From Bufo bufo (lineage: Eukaryota; Chordata; Amphibia; Anura; Bufonidae): a stretch of 64,000 bases of DNA. The position numbers were made by a program, and so were the translations under genes. The notes under the pieces are model-generated. The model searched no databases. It saw only the letters and a program-made list of their open reading frames with translations, and was not told where the DNA came from. Below are positions 12,936 through 26,210 of the stretch, in pieces. The stretch lies in NCBI RefSeq assembly GCF_905171765.1, contig NC_053392.1:35224956-35288955 (forward strand). Direction: 5' to 3'. Each line of letters begins with the position of its first letter. The first letter of the stretch is position 1.

Positions 12936-14218
12936 CCCCACTATGATCTGTAGATGTGTTATTCTACTTCTTGCCCTAGCGCTGTTCTCATGATAGCAAT
13001 CTCTAGATATTGATGTCTCCGTCGGTTCCTGGAGACCTCATCTTCAGAGACAGTGGAGTCAGCTCTGGATGTTTGTAGTGCCTCAGCGACCAAATACGAA
13101 AAATTAGCAGACAGTCCTAGTGGGGTAAGGGTTAAATGTACTTAAAGGGCCAGTCCATGTATTCCTATCTACTCTGCATGCTCCTCACCACGACTCAGGT
13201 CCATCGTGGTCCCAGATTTTAGGAATCTGAGCAATATTATTGAGATACGTAGGTACCGTTAGGTTCAGTGACTGTTCTGGAGAACTTTGGGAGGGTGTCC
13301 ACCTCAGGTCCCACTATCCCATGAACTCGGTGGTCCTGTGCTGGGCTTCTATAGGACTGTAAAGCGTAGAAGAGTAAAATGGCCTAAGAGTCAGAGTGCC
13401 CCTAGGGTGGCAGGTCTGAGGTAGGTCAGGCAATCATCCTAGGATGTTGTGATCTGGTACCTGAGGAGGTCTACAGTGGAGGGGCAAGGGAGTGAACCCT
13501 TACAGATAGTGCTACTGGGAAATTGGCTAAGGGTCTTGCATTAAGTGACATCATCAAATGTTGTGATGTTACCAGCAGGGGTCATAGCTATAGAGGGTTA
13601 AGAGGAGGCAGTTGTGGTCCCTCAGGAGGTCAAATGGCCCCTCTACCAGGTAAGAAGTCACCAGTGCTATAGATTGCACATGGTACATGGGGCCCCTGAT
13701 ACAGACTCAAGTTACACCTCTGGTCCTTGGGGCCCCTGGAGCAGCTATGGCACCGGTTGGAGCTGGTGTCTTCTACTTGATGTGCACATCTTGTGTCTCA
13801 GAATAGACCTCACACATGGTGTGTAGCAGTCGCCCTGGGGTGTGACAGTTGCATGTTGTCTATTTTTCGCCCTCTCATCGCACCGTCCTCTCAGCTCCTC
13901 CCCAGATCTATAAATTGTTACATAGTAGAGAAAGGCGATAGAAACGGGGGCTAAATATAGAAGTCCTAGTATCCTGCTGCACCGGCGGAGGTGTGCCCCC
14001 CCAGTATAGGACTCCTGACACCCCCAAAACTCAGGACAACCTGACCACTGGATTCCATGGAGAGGACATACTGGAGCTCAGAGACATGGAAACAATGTGT
14101 CTATGAGAAGACGGAGATATATTATTATATTATCTGTCTAAAAAAAGGAAATTCCACGGCACTTCCAAAAAAAGCGTATTTTATTACACCAGATGCGACG
14201 TTTCGGTCCTCTCAATGG
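12936..14218. other. Intronic sequence, no feature recognised
   Basis: Appears largely unique. No exon, RNA gene or transposon end recognised. Confidence 0.5.
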
Positions 14219-14723
<505 letters not shown>

Positions 14724-14805
14724 CACAGTTCTCAGGACATCCACCTGGAGAGATATCTCCAGGACTTCTATCTACACTTCGCCCTCAGAGCTGTAGTTCT
14801 CCTCA

Positions 14806-15242
<437 letters not shown>

Positions 15243-15278
15243 GGCTGCAGCAGAGGTCCATGCTCTCCTGGAGAGGAG

Positions 15279-15298
15279 GCTGCTGCTGCTGCTGCTGC
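15279..15298 (-). repeat. CTG/CAG triplet run in KCNK3 leader
   Basis: Six GCT triplets on the plus strand (CAG-type on the transcript strand) about 100 bases upstream of the KCNK3 ATG. Short and probably polymorphic. Confidence 0.7.
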
Positions 15299-15355
15299 CT
15301 GTGGAGCTGTCCTTTCAGCACCACCCTCAGGAGGCTCAGCCACTGCCAGCCCCGG

Positions 15356-15365
15356 CCATATAAGG
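15356..15365 (-). promoter_or_regulatory. CArG/TATA-like box upstream of KCNK3
   Basis: The minus strand reads CCTTATATGG, a perfect CC(A/T)6GG SRF consensus that also contains a TATA-like core. It lies about 176 bases before the ATG, which would put a start site near 15330 and give a leader of about 150 bases. One short motif; function is inferred, though an SRF site would fit a channel expressed in heart and smooth muscle. Confidence 0.4.
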
Positions 15366-15424
15366 CTGTCTGCTCTCAAAGGGGAGGGCAGGAGGACATC
15401 TACAGGCATCCTCAGCCACAGACC

Positions 15425-16290
15425 CTGGAGACCTGCAGCCCAGACACCTCCAGTGAGAGCACTGCCCTGGACATGGGGCCAGCAGCTGTCTCATAGACTG
15501 CACCCAATATCCAGCCCCTGCCACCTCCAGGAGGGAGCACTGCCATGGACATGGGGGCAGCAGATGTCTCATAGACTGCCCCTATGGTCCAGCCCCTGCC
15601 ACCTCCAGGAGGGAGCACTGCTCTGGACATGGGGGCCAGCAGCTGTCTCATATACTGCACTCTACACCTGCACCCATAGTGCAGCCCAGACATCTCCAGT
15701 GGGAGCACTGCTCTGGACATGGGGGCCAGCAGCTGTCTCATATACTGCACTCTACACCTGCACCCATAGTGCAGCCCAGACACCTCCAGTGAGAGCACTG
15801 CCCTGGACATGGGGCCAGCAGCTGTCTCATAGACTGCACCCAATATCCAGCCCCTGCCACCTCTAGGAGGGAGCACTGCTCTGGACATGGGGGGCAGCAG
15901 ATGTTTAATAGACTGCCCCTATGGTCCAGCCCCTGCCACCTCCAGGAGGAAGCACTACCTTGGACATGGGGGCCAGCAGCTGTCTCATAGACTGCACCCA
16001 ATATCCGGCCCCTGCCACCTCCAGGAGGGAGCACTGCCCTGGAATGGGGACAGCAGATGTCTCATAGACTGCCCCTATGGTCCAGCCCCTGCCACCTCCA
16101 GGAGGGAGCACTGCTCTGGACATGGGGGCAGCAGCTGTCTCATAGACTGCACCCATAGTGCAGCCACCTCCAGGAAGGAGCACTGCTCTGGACATGGGGG
16201 TGGGGGGCAGCAGCTGTCTCATAGACTGCACCTGCACCTATAGTGCAGCCCCTGCCACCTCCAGGAAGGAGCACTGCTCTGGACATGGAG
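15425..16290. repeat. Minisatellite beside KCNK3 promoter, ~79-bp unit
   Basis: About ten copies of a roughly 78-79-bp GC-rich unit with landmarks CACTGCTCTGGACATGGGGG, AGCAGCTGTCTCATAGACTG and CCTGCCACCTCCAGGAGG; some units carry an extra CACTCTACACCTGCACCC segment. The array starts about 60 bases upstream of the CArG box. Its long open frames on both strands are by-products of the periodicity. Confidence 0.9.
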
Positions 16291-16305
16291 GGGGGGGGGG
16301 GGGGG
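16290..16305. repeat. Poly-G tract
   Basis: Sixteen consecutive G on the plus strand at the distal edge of the KCNK3-proximal minisatellite. Confidence 0.9.
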
Positions 16306-17210
16306 TGATTGTACAAATGCACATAATTTGGGAAGGGGAGGCCCCTATGACATGTCTATGGATGGGACCTTGGATAGGAAGTCCAAAGGTGGAGGTGACT
16401 GCACAAATATAATGGGGGAGGGGGGGATCAGATGCAGCTTGGATAAGGAGGCCAATGGTGGAGGTGACTGCACAAATACACTGGACTGGAGAGGTGTGTG
16501 TCTGGAGAGGGGCTCCATGTCCTGGAACAATCTGGATGGGACCTTGGATCCTGCTCCTTTAAGGGGCTTGTGTCAAAGGCTACACAAGAAAAGGTAGGAG
16601 CGGTGTGGTGGGGGTATAAGCGGAGGAGGGTGGTGATCCTGGAAATTGGAGCCTCTGCACACTGGTGGTGGTCGATCAATAGAGAGAAGATTGCACACAG
16701 CAGGAGACACCCCCTCCCCATTTGTCTCTGCACTGTGTGCTGCATTATGGAATAGCTGCTCTAAAGCCTGTGAGATGCCTCCTTGCTGTTAGTGATAATC
16801 CAGTGTAATAGAATTGGACGCTCACTACTACACACTACAAGTCCCAGCATATCTTTCCCTGGACTAGGACAGTTCTAGCTGTTCCACTGGAGAACAGGGT
16901 GATCACCATCATTGTACAGTATATAGTCCTGTAGAGAGACAAGACCTCCCTGTCTCCCCCTAGTGGTGATACTGGGTGATGACAGTCTTCTCCTCTGCTC
17001 TGCAGTGTATTTCTTCTATAGACTGGGTTTCTTGGAGGGATGCAGGATGGGTATTGGAGTAAAGCAGATGTAGGGCAGGAGATCGCCAGGATCTTCATCA
17101 CCATCACATAATGCACTTCCTGGGAATTAACCCGTAGGTGCCTAAGATCAGTTGCATTAAAGGGTTACTACTCAATGAATCGAAACATTGCAATAAACAT
17201 ACACTAATAT
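16306..17210. other. KCNK3 upstream sequence
   Basis: Has a weak two-to-three copy repeat with GGTGGAGGTGACTGCACAAA (16390-16480); otherwise nothing recognised. Confidence 0.5.
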
Positions 17211-17211
17211 A

Positions 17212-17250
<39 letters not shown>
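17211..17250. repeat. (TA)n microsatellite
   Basis: About 18 TA dinucleotides. A further TA run at 17414-17429 abuts the next Tc1 derivative. Confidence 0.9.
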
Positions 17251-17252
<2 letters not shown>

Positions 17253-17429
17253 CAAGAAGAAATGGCGGCACTGGCTAAAGAGGAAAAGTTTGGGTGCACG
17301 TTCCAGGGGAATGGACTTCTTACCCCAATAAATGGATCCAGAAAATGAGCACCACCTGGGTGAATAAAGGTTTCACTTGCTTTTATCTACCGGAGTGCCG
17401 CTCATTTTCTGGATCTATATATATATATA
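17251..17429. repeat. Short foldback fragment
   Basis: GGATCCAGAAAATGAGC near 17333 is repeated inverted as GCTCATTTTCTGGATC near 17400, giving a 16-base stem with a loop of about 50 bases. Possible remnant of an inverted-repeat transposon. Confidence 0.55.
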
Positions 17430-18368
17430 CAGTACAGACCAAAAGTTTGGACACACCTTCTCATTCAAAGAGTTTTCTTTATTTTCATGACTATGAAGGC
17501 ATCAAAACTATGAATTAACACATGTGGAATTATATACATAACAAACAAGTGTGAAACAACTGAAAATATGTCATATTCTAGGTTCTTCAAAGTAGCCACC
17601 TTTTGCTTTGATTACTGCTTTGCACACTCTTGGCATTCTCTTGATGAGCTTCAAGAGGTAGTCCCCTGAAATGGTCTTCCAACAGTCTTGAAGGAGTTCC
17701 CAGAGATGCTTAGCACTTGTTGGCCCTTTTGCATTCACTCTGTGGTCCAGCTCACCCCAAACCATCTCGATTGGGTTCAGGTCCGGTGACTGTGGAGGCC
17801 AGGTCATCTGGCGCAGCACCCCATCACTCTCCTTCATGGTCAAATAGCCCTTACTTTCAAAGTTTTCCCAATTTTTCGGCTGACTGACTGACCTTCATTT
17901 CTTAAAGTAATGATGGCCACTCGTTTTTCTTTACTTAGCTGCTTTTTTCTTGCCATTATACAAATTCTAACAGTCTATTCAGTAGGACTATCAGCTGTGT
18001 ATCCACCTGACTTCTCCTCAACGCAACTGATGGTCCCAACCCCATTTATAAGGCAAGCAATCCCACTTATTAAACCTGACAGGGCACACCTGTGAAGTGA
18101 AAAACATTTCAGGGGACTACCTCTTGAAGCTCATCAAGAGAATGCCAAGAGTGTGCAAAGCAGTAATCAAAGCAAAAGGTGGCTACTTTGAAGAACCTAG
18201 AATATGACATATTTTCAGTTGTTTCACACTTGTTTGTTATGTATATAATTCCACATGTGTTAATTCATAGTTTTGATGCCTTCAGTGTGAATCTACAATT
18301 TTCATAGTCATGAAAATAAAGAGAACTCTTTGAATGAGAAGGTGTGTCCAAACTTTTGGTCTGTACTG
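17430..18368. mobile_element. Non-autonomous Tc1-like element, copy 1
   Basis: Ends CAGTACAGACCAAAAGTTTG / CAAACTTTTGGTCTGTACTG, flanked by TA. Extended inverted repeats of about 270 bp on each side surround a unique middle of about 390 bp. Both arms carry the transposase C-terminal coding end ([14 protein letters not shown] to GGYFEEPRI in the left arm, minus strand). Nearly identical to the host element at 38245-40759, indicating recent amplification of one derivative. Confidence 0.93.
17571..17843 (-). pseudogene. Tc1 transposase C-terminal remnant
   Basis: A 90-codon minus-strand frame with [11 protein letters not shown] (third catalytic acidic residue) and a normal family C-terminus. 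The helix-turn-helix and the first two Asp residues are absent. Confidence 0.85.
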
Positions 18369-19441
18369 TATGTATATTTAATATTTAATCAACTCTTTGG
18401 TTGCGCCCCCTGGTGTTTCTCCTTCAGGTCCAGCTTCTCCTGCATTCAGCGGTGGACTAACCTGCTCAGTAGCTTCCCTGCTCTCTGGTTGGTGTCGTGA
18501 TTTTACAGCGAAGAGGTCCGGAGGCCTTTCTTTCTAAGCGGGGGCACCTACCGTATGTATCTCTGGGGGAGGAAGGGTTAACCAAGAGCTAATTGCAATG
18601 CATCCAGGGAGGTGCTCACCCACGGAAAGGGAAGAAAGTTCTCCGGTGGAAAAAAAATAGTTTTATATTCGTGGAATTCATATAAATATGAATATGCCTT
18701 AAAGGGGATGTATAGTTTAATATAATTGAAATAAATTAGGAAATTTTTAATTTCTAAGGAGGATTCCTCCTTCAGGGACCCCATCTTCTATCTTGAGTGG
18801 TAAGTGACTCCAAAGAGCCTCTCTCTCTCTCTCTCTGGAGGACCCAGCAAGTCCATACATTACATGGACTGCCCATTGATTTCAGTGAAAACTGTGTAAT
18901 ACCTCATTTTCCATGTGGTGGCGCTGCAGGGCAATGGATGTTCTCCACTGGCTACAGAGTGTCTTTCCTCTGCTTCCTGTGGGAGGGGCTTAAAACATTC
19001 CTGTGCAGCACTGAGAGGCAGTCTACTGTACAGCTGATAGAAGACGGGGCCAGACACACTCAGGGGAGGTGGAAACTGACCTTCTGGAGGACAAGCGCAG
19101 TAGGGCAGTTGGTACTGAGTAGATAAGCCTGCATTTCATATTATGCCCCAAAATATCTCACCCCCCCCCCCCCCATATTGTTGGCTCATAGGCCTCAATC
19201 AACCTTGCTCCAACCCTATAGACAGTTACTGAGTAGCCAAACTTTTGTACTGCTCCCTCTAGTGAGGTGACCACCACATCACACCATCACGTAAGCACGG
19301 AGACGGTGGTCACCGAGTTGTCACATGGGCCGTTGCTATGCAACAGCTTCTACTTACCATAGGTAAATGTTTCTATTAAGATAACGATAATGGAGAACAC
19401 AGGGTGGGGTAAAATGTGGTGGAAAAATTACTGGTTGGAGC
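18369..19441. other. Intergenic, dispersed-repeat fragments
   Basis: Near 18690 is a TTAAAGGGGATGT fragment resembling MITE ends. At 18850-19060 lies a dispersed repeat (CCCATTGATTTCAGTG, TGTAATACCTCATTTTCC) with a diverged relative at 47280-47345. A 14-base poly-C lies at 19161-19174. Confidence 0.5.
19161..19174. repeat. Poly-C tract
   Basis: Fourteen consecutive C. Confidence 0.9.
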
Positions 19442-19710
19442 CAGTGGCGTACATAGAGAAGTAAGGGCCCCATTGCAAGGATCAAACCAGTCCCCGCACC
19501 ACAGGACAGAAGGGTTTCTGCCTTGACCCTATTCAATGACCCATGGGCCATTTTTTCCACTACTTCATTTGTTAAAAGTTATTCCTTTAGAGGGGAGAGT
19601 CCTTCTTACCTCCAGTAGAAGAGGAGATAATCCCAACTAAGACTGGGCCCCCTCTTGCCCTGGGCCCCATAGCAGTCGAATGGTCTGCCGCTATGGTAGT
19701 TACGCCCCTG
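19442..19710. mobile_element. Short hAT MITE (CAGTGGCG ends)
   Basis: 269 bp, ends CAGTGGCGTAC and GTTACGCCCCTG, with a perfect 8-bp target duplication GTTGGAGC at 19434-19441 and 19711-19718. Related by its ends to the larger element at 32230-33166. Confidence 0.92.
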
Positions 19711-20574
19711 GTTGGAGCTCATCTACAGGCTGAAGCCCTTGAAGGTAATTTTGCATCAGGGAAAGACAACTAAACCCTTGAGGAGCAGTTTGGAGACCAA
19801 ATCTTGGTCATCGAGAGCGTAGCGCCTGTGCAGAACATATCCCTGAGACAATGGCCCACCAAAGGGAATGTAGTGTGCAGGCGCCAGAGGCCACTTGCGC
19901 AATCTTCGTAATGGAAGCACCGTGACATCAGGGGAGGAAGTATTGGAAAGGGGGGGGGGGGACATCAAGGAAAGAGGTGGGCTGGGACACATTGAGGAAA
20001 GTCCACCCAGCTGGACACTTAGGATCCAATTTGCACATCAATAAATGTTTTTCCTGGGCATTTACTACTGACATACAGGTATGATGGGAGTGGTAGTGAC
20101 ACGTACTGCTGGCCACTGAGGATAGTTTTACTAGTGGAAGGAGGGTAACAGCTTCCCTTTAATTGTCCAGCAATAGATAAAGATGGAGAAATGATGTAAC
20201 AGGCCTCTGAAAGCCCAGCAGCAATTACATTAACCCATCCTGGAGAGCGCAGCGATTGTAGCAGATGGCTGCAGCAATTACCTGCTAATGGCAAAGTAAT
20301 CAGAATGAATTAGATGAAGGGAAGTCGGCGCCCACAGGTCAGCTCCGTGCTATGGGATCTGCAGACAGCGCTCTTCATTACAGCACAAGGAAGAGACGGG
20401 AGATGAATGGACTGAAGCAAGGAGGGTGACCTCCTGCTGCTGGATGTCCATAGTTTAACACCTTAATATATTTATAGAGTGGACATAAAGTTACATGATG
20501 AAGTTCTGAATGCTGCAGCCACCACTAGAGGGAGCTCCAGAGATTACTGCCTGCTATATTAGTATACAGTTCTA
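19711..20574. other. Intergenic, nothing recognised
   Basis: A G-rich run near 19952 and otherwise unique-looking sequence. No exon seen. Confidence 0.45.
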
Positions 20575-23199
20575 TGTATAAACAGTATGCTGCAAGCTCC
20601 TGAGCTCCGTCTCGTGGTGGCTGTATATATATCTGTATGCAGTAATCTTATAAGCTCCCTTTAGTGGCGACTGTACATTTCTGTATGTAGTAATCCATTG
20701 AGCTTCCTCTAGTGGTGGCTGTCTATATCTGTATGCAGTAATCTCCTGAGCTCCCTCTAGTGGTGGCTGTATATATCTGTATGTAGTAATCTCCTGAGCT
20801 CCCTCTTGTGGTGGCTGTATATATCTGTATGCTGTAATCTCCTGAGCTCCCTCTAGTGGTGACTGTATATAGCTACACACAGTAATCTCCTGAGCTCCCT
20901 CTAGTGGTGGCTGTATAAATCTCTATGCAGTAAGCTCCTGAGCTCCCTCTAGTGGTGACTGTATATAGCTACATGCAGTAATATCCTGAGCTCCCTCTAG
21001 CAGTAGGTGAATATACAGTAACTGTATACAGTAATCTCCTGAACTCCCTCTAGTGGAGGCTGTATTTATCGATATGCAGTAATATCCTGATCTCCCCTTA
21101 GTGGTGGCTGTATATATCTGTATGTAGTAATCTCCTGAGCTCCCCCTAGTGGTGGCTGTATATATCTGTATGCAGTAATCTCCTGAACTCCCTCTAGTGG
21201 TGGCTGTATATATCTGTATGCAGTAATCTCCTGAACTCCCTCTAGTGATGGCTGTATATATCTGTATGCAGTAATCTCCTGAGCTCCCTCTAGCGGTGGT
21301 TGTATATACCTGTATGCAGTAATCTCCTGAGCTCCCTCTAGTGGTGGCTGTATAAATCTGTATATAGTCATCTCCTGAGCTCCCCTTAGTGGTGGCTGTA
21401 TATATTTGTATGCAGTAATCCCCTGAACTCCCTCTAGTGGTGACTGTATATATCTGTATGCAGTAATCTCCTGAGCTCCCTCTAGTGGTGGCTGTATATA
21501 TTTGTATGCAGTAATCTCCTGAGCTCCCTCTAGTGGGGGCTGTATATATCTGTATCCAGTAATCTCTTGAGCTCCCTCTAGTGGTGGTTGTATATACCTG
21601 TATGCAGTAATCTCCTGAGCTCTCTCTAGTGGTGGTTGTATATTTGTACATAGTAAGCTCCCTCTAGTGGTGGCTGTATATATCTGTATGCAGTAATCTC
21701 CTGAGCTCCCTCTAGTGGTGGCTGTATATATCTGTATGCAGTAATCTCCTGAGCTTCCTCTAGTGGTGGCTATATATATCTGTATGCATTAATCTCCTGA
21801 GCTCCCTCTAGTGGTGGCTTTATATATTTATATGTAATAAAAATAGTAATAAAAATAGTATATGTAGTTATCTCCTGGGCTCGCTTTAGTAGTGGCTGTA
21901 TATATCTGCATGCAGTAATTTCCTGAGCTCCCTCTAGTGGTGGTTGTATATCTGTATGTAGTAAGCTGCTAAGCTCCCTCCAGTGGTGGCTTTATATATT
22001 TATATGTAGTAAGCTCCTGAGCTCCAGTAGTGGTGGCTGTATATATCTGTATGCAGTAATCTCATGAGCTCCCTCTAGTGGTGGCTATATATATATATGT
22101 ATGCAGTAATCTCCTGAGCTCCCTCTAGTGGTGGCTGTATATATCTGTATGCAGTAATCTCCTGAGCTCCCTCTACCGGTGGCTGTATATACCTGTATGC
22201 AGTAATCTCCTGAGCTCCCTCTAGTGGTGGCTGTATATATCTGTATGCAGTAATCTCCTGAGCTCCCTCTACCAGTGGCTGTATATACTTGTATGCAGTA
22301 ATCTCCTGAGCTCCCTCCAGTGGTGGCTTTATATATTTATATGTAATAAGCTCCTGAGCTCCCACTAGTGGTGGGTGAATATATCTGTATGCAGTAATCT
22401 CCTGAGCTCTCTCTAGTGGTGGTTGCACTGTATATATCTGTATGCATTAATCTCCTCACCTCCCTCTAGTGGTGGCTGTATATATCTATATGCAGTAATC
22501 TCCTGAGCTCCCTCTAGTGGTGGCTGTATATATCTGTATGCAGTAATCTCCTGAGCTCCCTCTAGTGGTGACTGTATATATCTATACGTAGTAATCTCCT
22601 GAGCTCCCTCTAGTTGTGGCTGTATATATCTGTATGTAGTAATCTCCTGAACTCCCTCTAGTGGTGGCTGTATATATCTGTATGCAGTAATCTCCTGTTC
22701 TCCCTCTAGTGGTGGCTGTATATATCTGTATGTAGTAATCTCCTGAGCTCCCTCTAGTGGTGGCTGTATATATCTGTATGCAGTAATCTCCTGAGCTCCC
22801 TCTATTGTTGGCTGTATAGATCTGTATGCAGTAAACTCCTGAGCTCCAGTAGTGGTGGCTGTATATACCTGTATGTAGTAATCTCCTGAGCTCCCTCTAG
22901 TGGTGGCTGTATATATCTGTATGTAGTTAGCTCCTAAGCTCCCTCTAGTGGTGGCTGTATATATCTGTATGTAGTTAGCTCCTAAGCTCCCTCTAGTGGT
23001 GGCTGTATATATCTGTATGTAGTAAGCTCCTAATCTCCCTCTAGTGGTGGCTGTATATATCTGTATGCAGTAATCTCCTGAGCTCCCTCTAGTGGTGGCT
23101 GTATATATCTATATGCAGTAATCTCCTGAGCTCCCTCTAGTGGTGGCTGTATATATCTCTATGCAGTAATCTCCCGAGCTCCTTCTAGTGGTGGCTGTT
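20575..23199. repeat. 48-bp minisatellite, ~55 copies
   Basis: Unit CTGTATATATCTGTATGCAG then TAATCTCCTGAGCTCCCTCT then AGTGGTGG. Since 48 is 16 codons, minus-strand frames stay open as YIQPPLEGAQEITAYR-type repeats; these are not genes. Single relatives of the CTCCCTCTAGTGG core occur at about 43370, 43680 and 45250-45345, so the unit probably derives from a dispersed repeat. Confidence 0.95.
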
Positions 23200-24647
23200 T
23201 TATCAGAAACATGAAGGATCTGACCTCTATAAAAATGTATTAAGAAATCGTTCAGGCCATTGGACAAGGTAAGACATTGGAATGGCATGAATGGTGATTT
23301 TCTACTATATTCTGCTACAAAAGTGGACGCCTATATGTAGTATGCCCACCTAGCGGGGAGGTTTTGTTACAGTTATACCTCCCACAGTCTACTGCGCTTA
23401 AAAACCAAAAAGTATTAAAAAGGGGCAGTAGTAACTAGTAAAACTTAACTTTTAATAAATAAAGGATAAATTAAGCTAGGGAAAAGATACACGATCAGTT
23501 TTGAAAACTCCAGCCCCCACTTATCAAACCAGAGGTCCCAGTGGACCTCAAATACACCATACCAACATATAACAAATGACCGTAAGTAGGGTGTAAAGGG
23601 TGGATTGGTAAAAAGATTGATGGTTCTTACCAGTCCATAGTTTCCACAGGATGTAGACGTGGCCTTGGATCAGGGTGGATGTATAGTAGCTCTGTTCCTT
23701 TGATGCTTCAACCTTCTTGTTCATCTAGTGTTGCTTTGGTCCATTCATTTAGGAGATGTGGACTTGGCTCAGGAACAGGTTACAGATGTCGTAGCCATTT
23801 TACTGCTACTCTTGGTTTTCTGTTAACATCTGACATCACATCTGGTGAATATAGATGGAGAGACCAGATCCTATGCTGATACTGATGTGTCCTATCAAGG
23901 CTATCATTGACCCTAATTACCTCCTCCTAATACGGAATCATCACCCTGAAAAGAGCGACCCCGTCTGGAACCTTTCCCTCTCTGGAGACAACCCTACCAC
24001 TATACAAAACTGTATTGTGAAAATAGTGCCAAAAAAGTGTAATAAAGCAAAAAAATGTGCCAAAAAACACACACATACACAAGAAATAAAAAAAAATATA
24101 AAAACAACTCACAAGGGAGTATATAGTGTCCCAGCGCGTTTTATCAGCTTTGGGCCCCAGAATCATCAGGGGACACGGGGCTGAGGTGTCCTACACAGCA
24201 GTGGACAGTGTACTCGACCACATGTCTGAAAATAAATGCAGGAAGTCACTGATCTCTAATAAAGATAGAAAATAGGAGTATAAGTGACCCAACACCTCAA
24301 AAACTACAGGAGGGATGTGGTCACGATCCCAGCTCTGTACTGAGGGTGGCAGCATCTAGATAGCAGCGCTAGCCTCACCCCAATGTGGGAGCACTAAATG
24401 GTTCAAGTGCCTGAGCCTGATGTACCCTATGTATGGCATACCTGTGGGCCGCATTGGTCGACAGGTTTAAATGCTCCCCAGCATTTCCGCGTTCGCCCGC
24501 CTCGCGCCGCGTTCCCATGTAGGCTCGCGCATGCGCGCCGCGGTCAGGGGAGGCCAGGAGGGGGCGTGGCCAAGAGCACCCTGGTGCACAGATGTCACAA
24601 AAGTGTACGCCCTTCCTACTTCTAGTGATCCTTATAACAGGAGTATA
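23200..24647. other. Unclassified repeat-like sequence
   Basis: Holds an A-rich stretch (24030-24110) and a GCGCGTTTTATCAGC / AATCATCAGGGGACA segment at 24135-24175. That segment resembles the ACGCGTTTCGGGG motif of the inverted-repeat element at 34948-41231. GC-rich sequence at 24480-24570 has no supported gene. Confidence 0.4.
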
Positions 24648-26210
24648 CACTGCGTGCAGAATTATTAGGTAAATGAGTATTTTGACCACATCATCCTCTT
24701 TATGCATGTTGTCTTACACCAAGCTGTATAGGCTCGAAAGCCTACTACCAATTAAGCATATTAGGTGATGTGCATCTCTATAATGAGAAGGGGTGTGGTC
24801 TAATGACATCAACACCCTATATCAGGTGTGCATAATTATTAGGCAACTTCCTTTCCTTTGGCAAAATGGGTCAAAAGAAGGACTTGACAGGCTCAGAAAA
24901 GTCAAAAATAGTGAGATATCTTGCAGAGGGATGCAGCACTCTTAAAATTGCAAAGCTTCTGAAGCGTGATCATCGAACAATCAAGCGTTTCATTCAAAAT
25001 AGTCAACAGGGTCGCAAGAAGCGTGTGGAAAAACCAAGGCGCAAAATAACTGCCCATGAACTGAGAAAAGTCAAGCGTGCAGCTGCCAAGATGCCACTTG
25101 CCACCAGTTTGGCCATATTTCAGAGCTGCAACATCACTGGAGTGCCCAAAAGCACAAGGTGTGCAATACTCAGAGACATGGCCAAGGTAAGAAAGGCTGA
25201 AAGACGACCACCACTGAACAAGACACACAAGCTGAAACGTCAAGACTGGGCCAAGAAATATCTCAAGACTGATTTTTCTAAGGTTTTATGAACTGATGAA
25301 ATGAGAGTGAGTCTTGATGGGCCAGATGGATGGGCCCGTGGCTGGATTGGTAAAGGGCAGAGAGCTCCAGTCCGACTCAGACGCCAGCAAGGTGGAGGTG
25401 GAGTACTGGTTTGGGCTGGTATCATCAAAGATGAGCTTGTGGGGCCTTTTCGGGTTGAGGATGGAGTCAAGCTCAACTCCCAGTCCTACTGCCAGTTTCT
25501 GGAAGACAACTTCTTCAAGCAGTGGTACAGGAAGAAGTCTGCATCCTTCAAGAAAAACATGATTTTCATGCAGGACAATGCTCCATCACACGCGTCCAAG
25601 TACTCCACAGCGTGGCTGGCAAGAAAGGGTATAAAAGAAGAAAATCTAATGACATGGCCTCCTTGTTCACCTGATCTGAACCCCATTGAGAACCTGTGGT
25701 CCATCATCAAATGTGAGATTTACAAGGAGGGAAAACAGTACACCTCTCTGAACAGTGTCTGGGAGGCTGTGGTTGCTGCTGCACGCAATGTTGATGGTGA
25801 ACAGATCAAAACACTGACAGAATCCATGGATGGCAGGCTTTTGAGTGTCCTTGCAAAGAAAGGTGGCTATATTGGTCACTGATTTGTTTTTGTTTTGTTT
25901 TTGAATGTCAGAAATGTATATTTGTGAATGTTGAGATGTTATATTGGTTTCACTGGTAAAAATAAATAATTGAAATGGGTATATATTTGTTTTTTGTTAA
26001 GTTGCCTAATAATTATGCACAGTAATAGTCACCTGCACACACAGATATCCCCCTAAAATAGCTAAAACTAAAAACAAACTAAAAACTACTTCCAAAAATA
26101 TTCAGCTTTGATATTAATGAGTTTTTTGGGTTCATTGAGAACATGGTTGTTGTTCAATAATAAAATTAATCCTCAAAAATACAACTTGCCTAATAATTCT
26201 GCACTCCCTG
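24648..26210 (+). mobile_element. Tc1/mariner DD37E-type transposon
   Basis: 1563 bp, inverted ends CACTGCGTGCAGAATTATTA / TAATAATTCTGCACTCCCTG, flanked by TA (24646-24647, 26211-26212). Internal inverted copies of the ATAATTATTAGGCAAC motif at 24830 and 26004 flank the transposase. Full length. Confidence 0.93.
24866..25882 (+). pseudogene. DD37E transposase, one in-frame stop
   Basis: Starts MGQKKDLTGSEK at the first ATG after the left end. N-terminal helix-turn-helix with KIAKLLKRDHRTIKRF, a basic linker, then the catalytic core. A single TGA at 25289-25291 falls just before TDE (first catalytic Asp), where related proteins usually have Trp, consistent with TGG to TGA. The frame then runs unbroken to 25882. 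The second Asp is in IFMQDNAPSH and the Glu in [11 protein letters not shown], 37 residues apart, hence DD37E rather than the classical Tc1 DD34E. About 338 residues including the stop position. No other lesion seen. Confidence 0.92.

Noticed and set aside
10143..12941. Many long minus-strand frames rich in Gly, Cys, His and Trp
   Set aside because: Products of a 26-bp array translated in rotating frames.
20572..22428. Minus-strand QPPLEGAQEITAYRYI repeat protein
   Set aside because: Periodic 48-bp array; stops interrupt it irregularly and no start or conserved context exists.
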